NCBI GenBank assembly: GCA_910586435.1
Contig: CAJUGT010000003.1
Span: 1-64,000, forward strand
DNA: 64,000 nucleotides
Reading direction: 5' to 3'
Origin: an uncultured Acetatifactor sp.
GTDB lineage: Bacteria; Bacillota; Clostridia; Lachnospirales; Lachnospiraceae
Of the stretch, positions 42,208 through 54,209 are shown in pieces; the first letter of the stretch is position 1; every line of letters starts with the position of its first letter. The translations under genes were made by a program, and so were the position numbers. Below the pieces are notes generated by a model. It worked only from the letters and a program-made list of their open reading frames with translations, made no database searches and had not been told where the DNA came from.

Positions 42208-43395
42208 TTATGCCGCCATAGCCTTATGTTCGTCCCTGGAATACAAAAGCTTCAGCACAATAGGAGTGGATATACTTGACACAATAATCAATAAGATAAC
42301 AGAAGTAAAATATATTGGGGTCAACAGACCAACCGACAGTCCCTTCTGCGCCACAATCAAAGCCACTTCTCCCCTGGTCATCATTCCCACACCTATCTTA
42401 AAGCAATCAAGCCCACGGAACTTACACAATCTTGCCATGAGACCACATCCGATAATTTTACCCAACAATGCCACTACCACAAAGCCCAGGGAAAATAACA
42501 GAATACCTCCATCCACATTATCTATACTTGTCTTCAGTCCAATGCTGGCAAAAAATATGGGGCCAAAAATCATATAAGAGCTTACTTCCATTTTTTCTTC
42601 AATATAATTGGAATCTTTAATGGAACACAATACAATTCCTGCCACATAAGCGCCTGTAATATCCGCAATTCCAAAAAATTTCTCCGCAGCATACGCAAAG
42701 AAAAAGCAGAGGGCAAGGCTTATAATAGGAATCCGTCTTGTGTGCGGATAACGTGCGTCCAATATCTGAAATAATTTATATAGAACCCATCCCAGCCCCA
42801 AAGCAAGAACAAAGAACAAAACTGTGGAAATAACCACCTTTCCCGGATTGGAATCCGGGCTTTTAAATCCAACCACAAAAGTAAGGACAATAATCCCTAT
42901 GACATCGTCAATAATAGCGGCACTTAAAATGGTGGTACCAACTTTTTCCCGTAATTTCCCCATCTCTTTTAATGACTGCACCGTAATACTCACACTGGTT
43001 GCGGTCATTATCACACCAATAAAAACAGCCTTATAAAATGCTTCCGAACCCCAGGGCGCCATTCCATAGAATCCCATATACAGAAATGTTCCAAATATAA
43101 GTGGTATGAATACGCCCGCACAGGCTATCAACAGCGCTACAGGTCCTGTCTTCATGAGTTCTTTCAGATCTGTTTCCAGTCCTGCGGAAAACATGAGCAA
43201 CACCACACCTACCTCTGCCATCTCCATTAAAAAGTCTGTCTGTTGTACCAATCCCAAGACGCTTGGTCCAATGATTAATCCTGCCACAATCTCTCCAACT
43301 ACCTGCGGCGCCTTACACTTTCTTGCAAGAATGCCGAATAATTTAGCGAATATAATGATAATCGCCAGGTCTTTAAACACACTGTATGCTTCCAT
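42208..43395 (-). CDS. Cation:proton antiporter of the CPA2 family
   Basis: A 395-aa polytopic membrane protein of the Kef/NapA type with about 12 helices. Marks include PQVVGEIVAGLIIGPSVLG, LMFSAGLETDLKEL and AAIIDDVIGIIVLTFVVG, where the paired aspartates bind the ion in electrogenic CPA2 exchangers. No TrkA-type nucleotide-binding domain follows. It probably exchanges Na+ or K+ for protons. It is monocistronic, between gyrA and the two-component system. Confidence 0.9.
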   Translation of the reverse strand: MEAYSVFKDLAIIIIFAKLFGILARKCKAPQVVGEIVAGLIIGPSVLGLVQQTDFLMEMAEVGVVLLMFSAGLETDLKELMKTGPVALLIACAGVFIPLIFGTFLYMGFYGMAPWGSEAFYKAVFIGVIMTATSVSITVQSLKEMGKLREKVGTTILSAAIIDDVIGIIVLTFVVGFKSPDSNPGKVVISTVLFFVLALGLGWVLYKLFQILDARYPHTRRIPIISLALCFFFAYAAEKFFGIADITGAYVAGIVLCSIKDSNYIEEKMEVSSYMIFGPIFFASIGLKTSIDNVDGGILLFSLGFVVVALLGKIIGCGLMARLCKFRGLDCFKIGVGMMTRGEVALIVAQKGLSVGLLTPIYFTSVILLIIVSSISTPIVLKLLYSRDEHKAMAA

Positions 43396-43515
43396 AACTT
43401 TCTCCTCTTCTACCGTATTACTTTTTTATCCACAAAAGTATAGCACAAACTATAATATGATGCAATTTCTTATTATTGAAAATTTTTACCGTAAGCATTG
43501 GAGTGCGAAAAAGAA

Positions 43516-43615
43516 AAGGGCTGTCGCATTAAGAAATTCTACACAAGATACAGGATGTCTGGTAATCAGGCATACCTATATCCAGTGTCCATAACCCTTA
43601 ATGCGACAGCCCCTT
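43516..43615. terminator. Long-stem terminator after gyrA with a 63-nt loop
   Basis: An 18-bp arm (43516-43533, AAGGGCTGTCGCATTAAG) pairs with 43597-43615 with one extra C. On the minus strand it is followed by TTTTCTTTTT, so it should end gyrA. The loop contains a second imperfect hairpin (AGGATGTCTG with CAGGCATACCT). Confidence 0.75.
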
Positions 43616-43639
43616 CCCCTTTCTTTTATTTTCTATTCT

Positions 43640-46237
43640 CTATTCTTCTGAGTCCTTCTCCTGTGTCAAATCCTTCTCTTCTTCCGTAAATTCCGTCAAT
43701 GATTTCGTTGATGATTCATCAGAAGAGTTCTGGTTCAAATCAGAGACTTTGTCCTCAGCGGTATCTTCCATGTTCTCCACTTTTGCCCTGACTTTGGCAA
43801 TCTGCGCCACTTTGATACCTTCGTCCAGGTTCATCATCTTCACACCGGAAGTAATCCGTCCAAGAGTGGAAATATCCTGCATTCTTAACTGTATGATAAT
43901 CCCTTCCGTGGTAATCATCATGATTTCATTGTCATCATTGACAGCTTTCACTCCTACCACATTTCCTGTCTTTTCCGTGATTTTATAACATTTAACCCCT
44001 TTTCCTCCCCGGTTCTGTACACCGAACTCATTCAGATAAGTACGCTTCCCAAGGCCGTTTTCTGATACAATCAAAAGGGAATCTCCCTGGCTTTGAAGCT
44101 GCATTCCAATCACTTCATCTCCATCGGAAAGATTCATACCAATGACACCCATGGAACTTCTGCTGGTGGCTCTTACATCCGTTTCCCTGAACCTGATACA
44201 CATACCCTGTTTGGTCACAAGCAAAATCTCACTGTCCCTGTCTGTGGCTTTCACTTCAATCAGCTCATCCTCTTCCTTCAAGGTAATGGCTGCTAGGCCC
44301 TTCTTCCGAATATTAGAGAATTCAGCCAGAGAAGTCTTCTTTACAATTCCCGTCCTTGTAACCATAAAGAGGTTTTTGCCGCTTTCATAGTCTTCTATTG
44401 GTATCATGGCCGTAATCTTTTCACCCGGGGTAAGCTGCAACAAATTTACTATGGCAGTTCCCCTGGCAGTTCTTCCGGCTTCCGGAATTTCATAGGCCTT
44501 TAGCCTGTATACCCTTCCTAGACTGGTAAAGAAATTCAGATAATGATGGGTGGTGGTCATGAGCAAATCTTCAATAAAATCATCTTCAATGGTCTGCATT
44601 CCCTTAATTCCCTTACCGCCACGGTTCTGAGACTTAAAATTATCCACCGTCATTCTCTTAATGTACCCTAAACTGGTAAGAGCAATCACCGTATTTTCCT
44701 TTGGAACCATATCCTCTTCAGAAAAATCCAACTCATCGTAACCTATTTTTGTTCTCCTGTCATCCCCATGTTTTTCGGAGATTTCAGATATTTCTTTCTT
44801 AATGACGCCCAACAAAAGCTTTTCATCTGCCAGAATTGTTTTTAATTCTGTGATTTTCAACTGCAATTCATTATGTTCGTTCTCCAGTTTCTCCCTTTCC
44901 AAACCGGTAAGGGCCCGCAGACGCATATCAACAATTGCCTGGGCTTGGGGGTCGGAAAGCTCAAAACGCTCAATAAGCCTTTCTTTTGCCAATTGAGTAT
45001 TCTGACTGCTTCGTATGATGGAGATAACCTCGTCTATGAAATCCAGAGCCTTTAACAGCCCCTGTAATATATGATCTCTCTCTTCCGCTTTGTTCAGCTC
45101 ATATTTTGTCCTTCTGGTGACAACATCCTCCTGATGTTTCAGATAATATGTCAGCATTTGCAGAAGATTCATAATTTTTGGCTCCTGGTTTACCAAAGCC
45201 AACATAATGACACCGTAGGAATTTTGCAGTTGGGTATGTTTATAAAGCTGATTTAATATCACATTGGCATTGGCATCTCTGCGAAGTTCAATCACAACCC
45301 TGACACCTTCTCTGTTTGATTCATCACGTATCTCCGTAATTCCGTCAATCTTTTTCAATTTCACCAACTCTGCAATCTTGATTATAAGGTTGGCTTTATT
45401 CACCATATAGGGCAATTCCGTAGCCACAATCTGACTTTTTCCATTGGACAATGTCTCTATATTGGTAATGGCCCGCACTACTACTTTGCCCCGCCCTGTC
45501 TTATAGGCTTCCTCACAGCCACGGGTTCCCAAAATGAGACCTCCTGTTGGAAAATCAGGTGCTTTTATCAAAGTAAGAATCTCTTCTATGGTAGTATCCC
45601 TGTCTTCCTCCACTCTGTTATCAATCATTTTATTGATAGCGCTAATCACTTCCCGAAGATTATGCGGAGGTATATTGGTGGCCATACCAACCGCAATGCC
45701 TGTGGTGCCGTTTACCAGAAGATTGGGATAACGCCCCGGCAATACTACGGGCTCTTTTTCCGTATCATCAAAATTCGGTACAAAATCCACGGTATCTTTA
45801 TTGATATCTGCCAAAAGCTCCATGGATATTTTGGACAGCCTTGCTTCCGTGTATCGCATGGCGGCGGCGCCGTCGCCATCCATGGAACCAAAATTCCCAT
45901 GCCCGTCCACAAGAGGATACCTGGTAGACCAATCCTGCGCCATATTCACCAGAGCACCATAAATGGAACTGTCCCCATGAGGATGGTACTTACCCATGGT
46001 ATCACCAACAATACGCGCGCTTTTTCGATGAGGCTTGTCAGGGCCATTATTCAATTCAATCATGGAATAGAGTACACGACGCTGAACCGGTTTTAAGCCA
46101 TCCCTTACATCCGGAAGCGCACGGGAGGCAATAACACTCATGGCATAGTCTATATAGAATGTCTCCATCCTTTCCTTTAAGTCTACCTCATGAATCTTAT
46201 CTATTTCCGGATTGTTGTCAAAAATATCATCGTTCAT
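43640..46237 (-). CDS. gyrA: DNA gyrase subunit A
   Basis: An 865-aa type II topoisomerase subunit. The N-terminus has [25 protein letters not shown], the catalytic tyrosine is in [11 protein letters not shown], and the C-terminal beta-pinwheel carries the GyrA box motif (NRGGKGIKG). It ends in an acidic tail ([15 protein letters not shown]). Start ATG 46237 follows AGAGGAAAAAC. It lies 45 bp after gyrB on the same strand and forms the A2B2 gyrase that supercoils DNA. Ser/Asp residues of the quinolone region (HGDSSIYG) are standard. Confidence 0.98.
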   Translation of the reverse strand: MNDDIFDNNPEIDKIHEVDLKERMETFYIDYAMSVIASRALPDVRDGLKPVQRRVLYSMIELNNGPDKPHRKSARIVGDTMGKYHPHGDSSIYGALVNMAQDWSTRYPLVDGHGNFGSMDGDGAAAMRYTEARLSKISMELLADINKDTVDFVPNFDDTEKEPVVLPGRYPNLLVNGTTGIAVGMATNIPPHNLREVISAINKMIDNRVEEDRDTTIEEILTLIKAPDFPTGGLILGTRGCEEAYKTGRGKVVVRAITNIETLSNGKSQIVATELPYMVNKANLIIKIAELVKLKKIDGITEIRDESNREGVRVVIELRRDANANVILNQLYKHTQLQNSYGVIMLALVNQEPKIMNLLQMLTYYLKHQEDVVTRRTKYELNKAEERDHILQGLLKALDFIDEVISIIRSSQNTQLAKERLIERFELSDPQAQAIVDMRLRALTGLEREKLENEHNELQLKITELKTILADEKLLLGVIKKEISEISEKHGDDRRTKIGYDELDFSEEDMVPKENTVIALTSLGYIKRMTVDNFKSQNRGGKGIKGMQTIEDDFIEDLLMTTTHHYLNFFTSLGRVYRLKAYEIPEAGRTARGTAIVNLLQLTPGEKITAMIPIEDYESGKNLFMVTRTGIVKKTSLAEFSNIRKKGLAAITLKEEDELIEVKATDRDSEILLVTKQGMCIRFRETDVRATSRSSMGVIGMNLSDGDEVIGMQLQSQGDSLLIVSENGLGKRTYLNEFGVQNRGGKGVKCYKITEKTGNVVGVKAVNDDNEIMMITTEGIIIQLRMQDISTLGRITSGVKMMNLDEGIKVAQIAKVRAKVENMEDTAEDKVSDLNQNSSDESSTKSLTEFTEEEKDLTQEKDSEE

Positions 46238-46282
46238 GTTTTTCCTCTTTCTATTGTCCAAATCTCGCAAAGTCCCAATGAA

Positions 46283-48436
<2,154 letters not shown>

Positions 48437-48470
48437 TTAAAGCAGAGTTTATTAGATATTCTCCTAAGAC

Positions 48471-49562
48471 TTATATGCTGCTCATACAAGTAACCTTCCC
48501 CTGGGAAACTTCATACACTTTATTCATTTCAAAGCGGTGATTGACAAATTCCTCTAAACCGGTACAGGTTATAATGGTCTGAATATCCCCTATACTGTCC
48601 AATAGAAAATTACGTCTGTTGGAATCCAGTTCTGAAAGCACATCATCCAGCAGTAAAACCGGTGTGTCCCTGGTAATTTTCTTTACAAGTTCTATTTCTG
48701 AAAGCTTTAATGACAAAGCTGCCGTTCGCTGCTGCCCCTGGGAACCATATTTTCTGATATCCACATCCCCCACCATAAAAGAAAAATCATCTCGATGGGG
48801 TCCCACCGAAGTCATTTTGGATCTCATATCCCTGTCCTGGCTGTTTCTCAATTTATCCTCAAATTCACTCAATTTTACGTCAGGTTCATAATGAATCCTG
48901 ATTTCTTCCTTGTCTCCTGACAATTTCTTATGTATATCAAATATAATTTCATTTAATTGTTCCACAAATAGATTTCTGCGTTCAATAATTTTACTTCCAA
49001 AAGATACCAGCTGCATATCCCATATACTTAAAGTTTCCTTTAAATCAGGATTCAAATACATATCCTTTAAAAGCTTATTGCGCTGATTTACTATTTTATT
49101 ATAATGATTCAAATTATAGAGATAAAATCCATCCAGCTGACAGAGCTCCATATCCACAAAATGTCTTCGCTCAGCGGGACCATTCTTGATAATTCCCAAG
49201 TCCTCCGGTGAAAAGAATACCACATTGCACAATCCCAATAAGTCTGCGGCTTTTTTAATCTTCTGCCCGTCTATGGCAATTCCCTTGGACTTATTCTTCC
49301 GCAGATGCATATCAATCCTGGTTTGAACGCCTTCTTTTTCCAGATAAGCTCTGATATGGCCTTCTTCTTTGTCAAAATTTACAATCTCCTTGTCCTTGCT
49401 TCCCTTATGAGATTTTGTCGTGGCCATCACAAAGATTGCTTCCAGTATATTCGTCTTTCCCTGGGCATTGTCTCCGTACAGAATGTTTGTGCCACGGTCA
49501 AACTGCATAATAAGTGAATCATAATTTCTGTAATCAGCCAGTTCTATTGACTTTATAATCAT
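48471..49562 (-). CDS. recF: DNA replication and repair protein RecF
   Basis: A 363-aa SMC-like ATPase that loads RecA at gaps through RecOR. Walker A is GDNAQGKTN, the N-terminal pattern is LADYRNYDSLIMQFDRG, the signature region is YGSQGQQRTAALSLKL and Walker B is PVLLLDDVLSELD. Start ATG 49562. It lies 13 bp after yaaA and 52 bp before gyrB in the classic origin gene order. Confidence 0.97.
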   Translation of the reverse strand: MIIKSIELADYRNYDSLIMQFDRGTNILYGDNAQGKTNILEAIFVMATTKSHKGSKDKEIVNFDKEEGHIRAYLEKEGVQTRIDMHLRKNKSKGIAIDGQKIKKAADLLGLCNVVFFSPEDLGIIKNGPAERRHFVDMELCQLDGFYLYNLNHYNKIVNQRNKLLKDMYLNPDLKETLSIWDMQLVSFGSKIIERRNLFVEQLNEIIFDIHKKLSGDKEEIRIHYEPDVKLSEFEDKLRNSQDRDMRSKMTSVGPHRDDFSFMVGDVDIRKYGSQGQQRTAALSLKLSEIELVKKITRDTPVLLLDDVLSELDSNRRNFLLDSIGDIQTIITCTGLEEFVNHRFEMNKVYEVSQGKVTCMSSI

Positions 49563-49575
49563 GTTTATACCGTCT

Positions 49576-49785
49576 TTACTTTTCTATTTTAATTTCTTCC
49601 CCATGAAATTCCACCATATCACCGGCCACAAGCTTTCGTCCGCGCCTTGTATCCACCTCACCGTTTACCTTTACCTCACCGTCCTGAACCACTATTTTCG
49701 CTTCCACACCTGAATCCACCAGCCCGGCTGCCTTTAATGCCTGACCTAATTTAATATAATCGTCCTTTAAATGAATGAAATGCAT
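49576..49785 (-). CDS. yaaA: S4-domain RNA-binding protein YaaA
   Basis: A 69-aa protein consisting of one S4 domain (IKLGQALKAAGLVDSGVEAK, then VQDGEVKVNGEVDTRRGRKL). Its place between dnaN and recF is the usual one. Start ATG 49785 follows AAAGAGGGATAAA. It probably binds RNA; the precise role is unknown. Confidence 0.95.
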   Translation of the reverse strand: MHFIHLKDDYIKLGQALKAAGLVDSGVEAKIVVQDGEVKVNGEVDTRRGRKLVAGDMVEFHGEEIKIEK

Positions 49786-49877
49786 TTTATCCCTCTTTCA
49801 TTACGGCATTCAGCCGCAATATTGATTTTCTACAAAATTCTACAAAACATGACCATAATTCAAACATCACTCAGTGA

Positions 49878-49901
49878 TATCCCCGTGAATTAACGGGGAT
49901 A
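49878..49901 (-). other. Hairpin overlapping the dnaN stop codon
   Basis: TATCCCCGT (49878-49886) pairs with ACGGGGATA (49893-49901) around a 6-nt loop that holds part of the stop codon. No T-run follows, so it may be a processing or attenuation signal between dnaN and yaaA. Confidence 0.5.
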
Positions 49902-51005
49902 ATTTGCCACCAGACTTACAGGAAGAATCAAATAAATATAATTTTTATCCTCATTTTTAATAAAGCAGGGTGCCTTTGGATTCACCATATAGAGATCCAC
50001 TGTCTCGTCATCTATCACTCTCAGGGCATCTATGAGGAACTTGGGATTAAACCCAATCATCAAATCTTTTCCCTGTTTCTCAATATCAATGTCTTCTTTC
50101 ATGCTGCCCAATGTGGAATCAATTTTAAGCTCCATTGTCCCGTCGGCAATATTGATGACAATGGGTTTTCTTTCCCCTTCTTTTGTGAGCAGCGTCGCTC
50201 TGTCAATACAATTCAGCAATTCTTTTTTATTGATTTTCACTTTTGTCTCATAATCACTGGAGAGCATTCTGTCGATATTGAAATATTCTCCTTCTATGAG
50301 TCTGGACACCACTACAGTATTATCAAATTCAAATACAATATGCTTTGGGGCAAAATAAATTGTTACAAAGCTGTCAGCATTTCCGGGAAGTATTTTACTT
50401 ACTTCGTTTAAAGTCTTGCCTGGAACCACCACTTTTTTGGGGGAGTAACTTTGGCGAAGCTGAATATTGCGAATGGAAATGCGATGACCGTCAGAAGAAA
50501 CCACACGCATTTCTTCCCCATTGATTTCAAATAATTCACCTGTCATCAATTTGTTATTCTCATTATCTGAAATTGAGAAAATAGTCTGTCTGACAACTTC
50601 CTTTAACGTGAACTGACTGATGGAAATATGATCTTCTTTTTCCACCACAGGGAGATAGGAAAAATCTTCTCCGGATTTTCCGATAATTGTAAATTTGGCC
50701 TTTTCACATGTAATGGTTGTCTTATAGGAGGAATCTGTTTCTATTTTGATATCGCTGTCAGGCAGTCTTCTTACCATTTCAAGTAATATTTTGGCGTCAA
50801 GGGCAATGACACCCTTTTCAATGATATCTCCTTCTATGGTGGTTTCAATCCCCAGATCCATATCGTTGCCTGTAAGAGTTATGACACCGTTGGCAGCGTC
50901 TATCAATATACATTCCAGTATTGACATCGTCGTCTTATTTGAGACAGCTTTGGAAACAATTTGTACTCCATTCAGCAGATTTGATTTGGAAACAACTAAT
51001 TTCAT
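49890..51005 (-). CDS. dnaN: DNA polymerase III beta sliding clamp
   Basis: A 371-aa clamp with the three-domain DnaN pattern, beginning MKLVVSKSNLLNGVQIVSKAV and ending YIYLILPVSL, including LTGNDMDLGIETTIEG and the hydrophobic pocket region PKAPCFI. Start ATG 51005 follows GGAGGGCGCTGCGCAT at a slightly long spacing; the in-frame start at 51023 lacks any ribosome binding site. It is second in the dnaA-dnaN-yaaA-recF-gyrB-gyrA order. Confidence 0.97.
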   Translation of the reverse strand: MKLVVSKSNLLNGVQIVSKAVSNKTTMSILECILIDAANGVITLTGNDMDLGIETTIEGDIIEKGVIALDAKILLEMVRRLPDSDIKIETDSSYKTTITCEKAKFTIIGKSGEDFSYLPVVEKEDHISISQFTLKEVVRQTIFSISDNENNKLMTGELFEINGEEMRVVSSDGHRISIRNIQLRQSYSPKKVVVPGKTLNEVSKILPGNADSFVTIYFAPKHIVFEFDNTVVVSRLIEGEYFNIDRMLSSDYETKVKINKKELLNCIDRATLLTKEGERKPIVINIADGTMELKIDSTLGSMKEDIDIEKQGKDLMIGFNPKFLIDALRVIDDETVDLYMVNPKAPCFIKNEDKNYIYLILPVSLVANYPR

Positions 51006-51088
51006 ATGCGCAGCGCCCTCCATGATATAATATAAAGAATTTAGTAGTAATCTTAGTAATGGCTGTTGATATGTGCAAAACTATCTCC

Positions 51089-51174
51089 ATTATACTATTT
51101 TTTGGGAAAAAAGGGAATGGAAAACTTGTTAATGTTTTCAGAATAACCTGAGAATAAATCTGAAGTTATTCACA
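51089..51174 (-). promoter_or_regulatory. Possible dnaN promoter and a DnaA-box-like site
   Basis: On the minus strand a TATAAT lies at 51094-51089, with a poor -35. TTATTCACA (51166-51174), which fits TTATNCACA, lies nearby. The gap 51006-51359 otherwise holds the 18-bp tandem repeat at its dnaA end. Confidence 0.35.
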
Positions 51175-51302
51175 TTCTTTTTTCATACTGTTATCCTGCC
51201 CCGGAAAATAATATTGTTATCAACAGAGATATCAACATCCAAACCACAAAAACACAGCAGACATTTGTGTTATATTTCATAGAAATTATTAACAGCGTGA
51301 AT

Positions 51303-51374
51303 CTTTTAAGAGGGATTTATCTTTTAAGAAGGATATATCTTCTAAGAAGGGTTTATCTTCTAAGAAGGGTTTAT
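51303..51374 (-). repeat. Four 18-bp tandem repeats across the dnaA stop codon
   Basis: Units start at 51303, 51321, 51339 and 51357; the consensus on the plus strand is CTTCTAAGAAGGGTTTAT. The rightmost unit encodes the last residues of DnaA and its stop codon, and three further units follow in the 3' region. Each contains CTTCTAAGAAG, a small palindrome. Confidence 0.85.
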
Positions 51375-52766
51375 CTTCTTTATGATAATGTCAACCTTAC
51401 TTCTAAGTTCACTGTTGTTCTCAAGTTCAGCACTGATTTTATTGACACCATGGATAATTGTGGTGTGATCCTTCTTGCCGAGAAGTTTTCCTATATTTAC
51501 ATAAGATGTATCCGTAAGTTCACGGCATAAATACATAACAATCTGTCTGGGAAGAACAAATTCGGAATTTCTCTTTTTGGATGTTATGTCTTCTGATTTT
51601 ACACCAAAATGCTCAGATACCACATTGATAATCAGTGATGGAGTAATTTCTTTTGATTTGTTAGGGTAAATTACATCTTTCAAGGCCTCTTCCGCCACGG
51701 CAAGAGTAAGATCCACTTTATTCAGCTTTGCGGATGCTACAATTTTGTTAAAAGCTCCCTCCAGCTCCCGAATGTTGGATTTAATGTTGGTGGCAATATA
51801 TTTAATGATTTCTTCGTCTATGGGCCTGCCGCAGGATTCTACATTTTTGCGCAAAATTGCCATTCTGGTTTCATAATCGGGAGGCTGAATGTCCGCAATC
51901 AGGCCCCATTCAAAACGGGATCTGAAACGTTCGTCCAGGGTTTCAATCTCTTTGGGAGGTTTGTCTGAAGACAGAATAATCTGTTTTCTGGCGGAATGAA
52001 GCACGTTAAACGTATGGAAAAATTCCTCCTGGGTACTTTCTTTTCCTATAATAAATTGAACATCGTCAACCATCAGCACATCAACCGTCCTGTATTTTTC
52101 ACGAAGCTTGGACATGGAGGCGGCGTTACCGTTTCGTATGGATTCGATTACCTCATTGGTGAATTCTTCACTGGTTACATACAATACTTTTTTATCAGGA
52201 TTGTGTTCCAGTATAAAGTGGCCTATGGAATGCATGAGGTGGGTTTTGCCAAGACCGGGGCCGCTGTACAGGTAGAGAGGATTGTACACATGTCCGGGAG
52301 TCTCCGCCACGGCAAGGGAAGCCGAATGCGCGAACTTATTACTGCTTCCGACTACAAAGGTATCAAATTTATATTTGGGGTTTAAATTTGCGTTTTCATA
52401 ATTCATATTGTAAGAAGCGGAAATGTTTTGATTGTCCTGTTCATTCTCCTGGGGAACAGCGTCACTTTCCAAAATGAATTTTACATCATAAAAATGGTTA
52501 AACATTTCCGCAATCGTAACCTGGAAAAAGTCGCTGTATTTTCCTGAAATATAATTCAGAGCATGGGACTTGTCCGACGGAATTATTATTATGACTTCAT
52601 TATTTACAATGGTATAGAATTCCAGGGGCGCAACCCATGTGTCAAAAGAAACCCTGGTCAGGCTGTATTCCTTACATATGGTTTCTTTGATAATGGACCA
52701 GTTTTCTCTGATATAATTGATTTCCGTATTCAAGTCAGTTTTCATAATGTGTTCTTTTCCATGCAT
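51360..52766 (-). CDS. dnaA: Chromosomal replication initiator DnaA
   Basis: A protein of about 468 aa. Walker A is GPGLGKTH, Walker B is DVLMVDDVQF, the sensor region is LDERFRSRFEWGL and the DNA-binding signature DHTTIIHGVNKI is near the C-terminus. Two starts are credible: ATG 52766, seven bases after AAAGGA, and ATG 52745 (MKTDLN). The longer ATG at 52793 has no ribosome binding site. It melts oriC and loads the helicase. Its C-terminal residues are encoded by a tandem repeat. Transcription is leftward from a promoter at 52900-52928. Confidence 0.97.
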   Translation of the reverse strand: MHGKEHIMKTDLNTEINYIRENWSIIKETICKEYSLTRVSFDTWVAPLEFYTIVNNEVIIIIPSDKSHALNYISGKYSDFFQVTIAEMFNHFYDVKFILESDAVPQENEQDNQNISASYNMNYENANLNPKYKFDTFVVGSSNKFAHSASLAVAETPGHVYNPLYLYSGPGLGKTHLMHSIGHFILEHNPDKKVLYVTSEEFTNEVIESIRNGNAASMSKLREKYRTVDVLMVDDVQFIIGKESTQEEFFHTFNVLHSARKQIILSSDKPPKEIETLDERFRSRFEWGLIADIQPPDYETRMAILRKNVESCGRPIDEEIIKYIATNIKSNIRELEGAFNKIVASAKLNKVDLTLAVAEEALKDVIYPNKSKEITPSLIINVVSEHFGVKSEDITSKKRNSEFVLPRQIVMYLCRELTDTSYVNIGKLLGKKDHTTIIHGVNKISAELENNSELRSKVDIIIKKINPS

Positions 52767-52899
52767 ATGATATTCCTTTATTGCCGGGCGCATTGGCAGG
52801 GCTGTGGCTCTTTTGATGTAGTTTCCCTTTCGGTTCCAAAGCGGCTGAACATTCTTTGCTTTGGACGATATTTGTGGGGGGTCGTAATCCCGCCCTTCT

Positions 52900-52928
52900 A
52901 TTGTAATATAGATTCCCTAATATTTCAA
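52900..52928 (-). promoter_or_regulatory. dnaA promoter
   Basis: On the minus strand TTGAAA (52928-52923), a 17-bp spacer and TACAAT (52905-52900). It sits next to the first DnaA boxes, consistent with autoregulation. Confidence 0.65.
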
Positions 52929-52950
52929 ATATAAGTTTTGTTCATAAGGG

Positions 52951-53190
52951 GTATAATTTTATCCACATCATGTGGATAAATATGTTTATAAACAGGAGGT
53001 GTGAAAGAAATTGTGGATATAAATGTGAATATGTGGATAAGTGTCAAAATTGGACAAAGCTGTTATTCAGTGGGTTTTTATAATTTCTTAATTTTTATTA
53101 CACATATTATTCAAATTTTTGCGTAAATTATCCACAAGTAATCAACATCATGTGGATAACTAATTTCCACATTTTTTATGTGGATATCTA
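52951..53190. other. oriC: Chromosomal replication origin oriC
   Basis: DnaA boxes TTATCCACA lie at 52959-52967 and 53128-53136 (plus) and 52971-52979, 53032-53040 and 53151-53159 (minus). Variants (ATATCCACA) are at 53012-53020 and 53179-53187 (minus). The stretch 53075-53125 is almost pure A/T and could be the unwinding element. Position between dnaA and rpmH is canonical. The gap 52767-53322 contains this and two divergent promoters. Confidence 0.93.
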
Positions 53191-53251
53191 TGTGAATATT
53201 GAGGAAAAAATTTTTTTGATTTTAAAAAATGAGGTTTTTAACGAATTTTTC

Positions 53252-53280
53252 TTGACATATGGCGAAATTTCTTATACAAT
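53252..53280 (+). promoter_or_regulatory. rpmH promoter
   Basis: TTGACA (53252-53257), a 17-bp spacer and TACAAT (53275-53280). It is a near-consensus promoter firing away from oriC. Confidence 0.88.
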
Positions 53281-53322
53281 CAAAATGCTATTTTCCGAAC
53301 AGAGAGAAGGAGGTGCTATATT

Positions 53323-53457
53323 ATGAAAATGACTTATCAGCCTAAAAAGCGTTCCCGTGCGAAAGTTCATGGCTTCAGAGCCAGAATGAGCACGAAAGGC
53401 GGAAGAAAGGTTTTGGCAGCAAGACGCGCAAAAGGAAGAAAGAGATTATCCGCGTAA
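53323..53457 (+). CDS. rpmH: Ribosomal protein bL34
   Basis: A 44-aa highly basic protein beginning [20 protein letters not shown] and ending AKGRKRLSA, as expected for bL34. Start ATG 53323 follows GAAGGAGGTGCTATATT. It is the first gene right of oriC and precedes rnpA. A hairpin with a T-run lies 19 bp after the stop. Confidence 0.98.
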   Translation: MKMTYQPKKRSRAKVHGFRARMSTKGGRKVLAARRAKGRKRLSA

Positions 53458-53475
53458 AGCTGCGGCAATGTGACA

Positions 53476-53498
53476 GGTCACAGAAATGTGGCCTTTTT
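53476..53498 (+). terminator. Terminator or attenuator after rpmH
   Basis: GGTCACA (53476-53482) pairs with TGTGGCC (53487-53493) around GAAA, followed by five T residues. It may set the ratio of rpmH to rnpA expression. Confidence 0.7.
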
Positions 53499-53528
53499 GT
53501 ATTATTGTACGTCAAATGGTTGACATTT

Positions 53529-53870
53529 ATGAAACATTTTGAGAGTTTGAAGAAAAATTACGAATTTCAATCTGTATATAGAAACGGCAAATCTTATGCA
53601 AATAAATATCTGGTAATGTATGTGAAGGAAAATGGCGCCGAAAAGAACAGGATTGGAATCAGTGTGAGCAAAAAGGTAGGCAACAGCGTTGTAAGGCATC
53701 GGATTACAAGGTTGGTGCGGGAGAGTTATCGGTTACATGAGGCAATGTTCAATAGTGGTTTGGACATAGTGATCGTTGCAAGGAAAAGTGCGGCCACAGC
53801 AGGGTATGATGAGATACGAAGTGGGCTGCTTCACCTTGGAAAGCTTCATCATGTGGTTGTTCCACAGTAA
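53529..53870 (+). CDS. rnpA: Ribonuclease P protein component
   Basis: A 113-aa basic protein beginning MKHFESLKKNYEFQSVYRNG, with RIGISVSKKVGNSVVRHRITRL as the RNR motif region. It is the protein subunit of RNase P, which matures tRNA 5' ends. I use ATG 53529; a TTG at 53505 could extend it by eight residues but adds nothing conserved. No strong ribosome binding site is seen. It follows rpmH. Confidence 0.96.
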   Translation: MKHFESLKKNYEFQSVYRNGKSYANKYLVMYVKENGAEKNRIGISVSKKVGNSVVRHRITRLVRESYRLHEAMFNSGLDIVIVARKSAATAGYDEIRSGLLHLGKLHHVVVPQ

Positions 53871-53888
53871 GGAATAGTTCTATTAGAT

Positions 53889-54098
53889 ATGAAAAAAATT
53901 TTGATTGCCGGTATCAGATTTTATCAGAGGCATTTATCTCGTTTCAAAAGTACAAGATGCCCCTATGTTCCATGTTGTTCTCAATATGGATTGGAGGCAA
54001 TAGAAAAGTATGGTGCCTGTAAGGGAAGTCTCCTGGCTGTGTGGAGAATATTGCGCTGCAATCCTTTTTCAAAAGGAGGATATGATCCTGTTCCGTAA
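53889..54098 (+). CDS. yidD: Membrane protein insertion efficiency factor YidD
   Basis: A 69-aa protein with the family pattern [28 protein letters not shown] and [17 protein letters not shown]. It supports YidC-mediated membrane insertion. Start ATG 53889, 18 bp after rnpA. A terminator-like hairpin overlaps its 3' end. Confidence 0.96.
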   Translation: MKKILIAGIRFYQRHLSRFKSTRCPYVPCCSQYGLEAIEKYGACKGSLLAVWRILRCNPFSKGGYDPVP

Positions 54099-54124
54099 AG
54101 GGATAGGTTTCCTCCTTTTGTTTT
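54071..54124 (+). terminator. Hairpin between yidD and yidC
   Basis: AAAAGGAGGA (54071-54080) pairs with TCCTCCTTTT (54110-54119) and is followed by G and five T residues. The left arm is inside the yidD coding sequence. It could attenuate read-through into yidC. Confidence 0.55.
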
Positions 54125-54209
54125 ATGGTACCGTCAATGAAAGTTTGTATGTTTTTAACGGCAAAGTACAGATTCTTCAATGATGTGATTCGGCATAATC
54201 GGAGGGTAA

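Noticed and set aside
43498..43689. A small plus-strand frame downstream of gyrA
   Set aside because: It overlaps the gyrA terminator and the gyrA 3' end and has no ribosome binding site.
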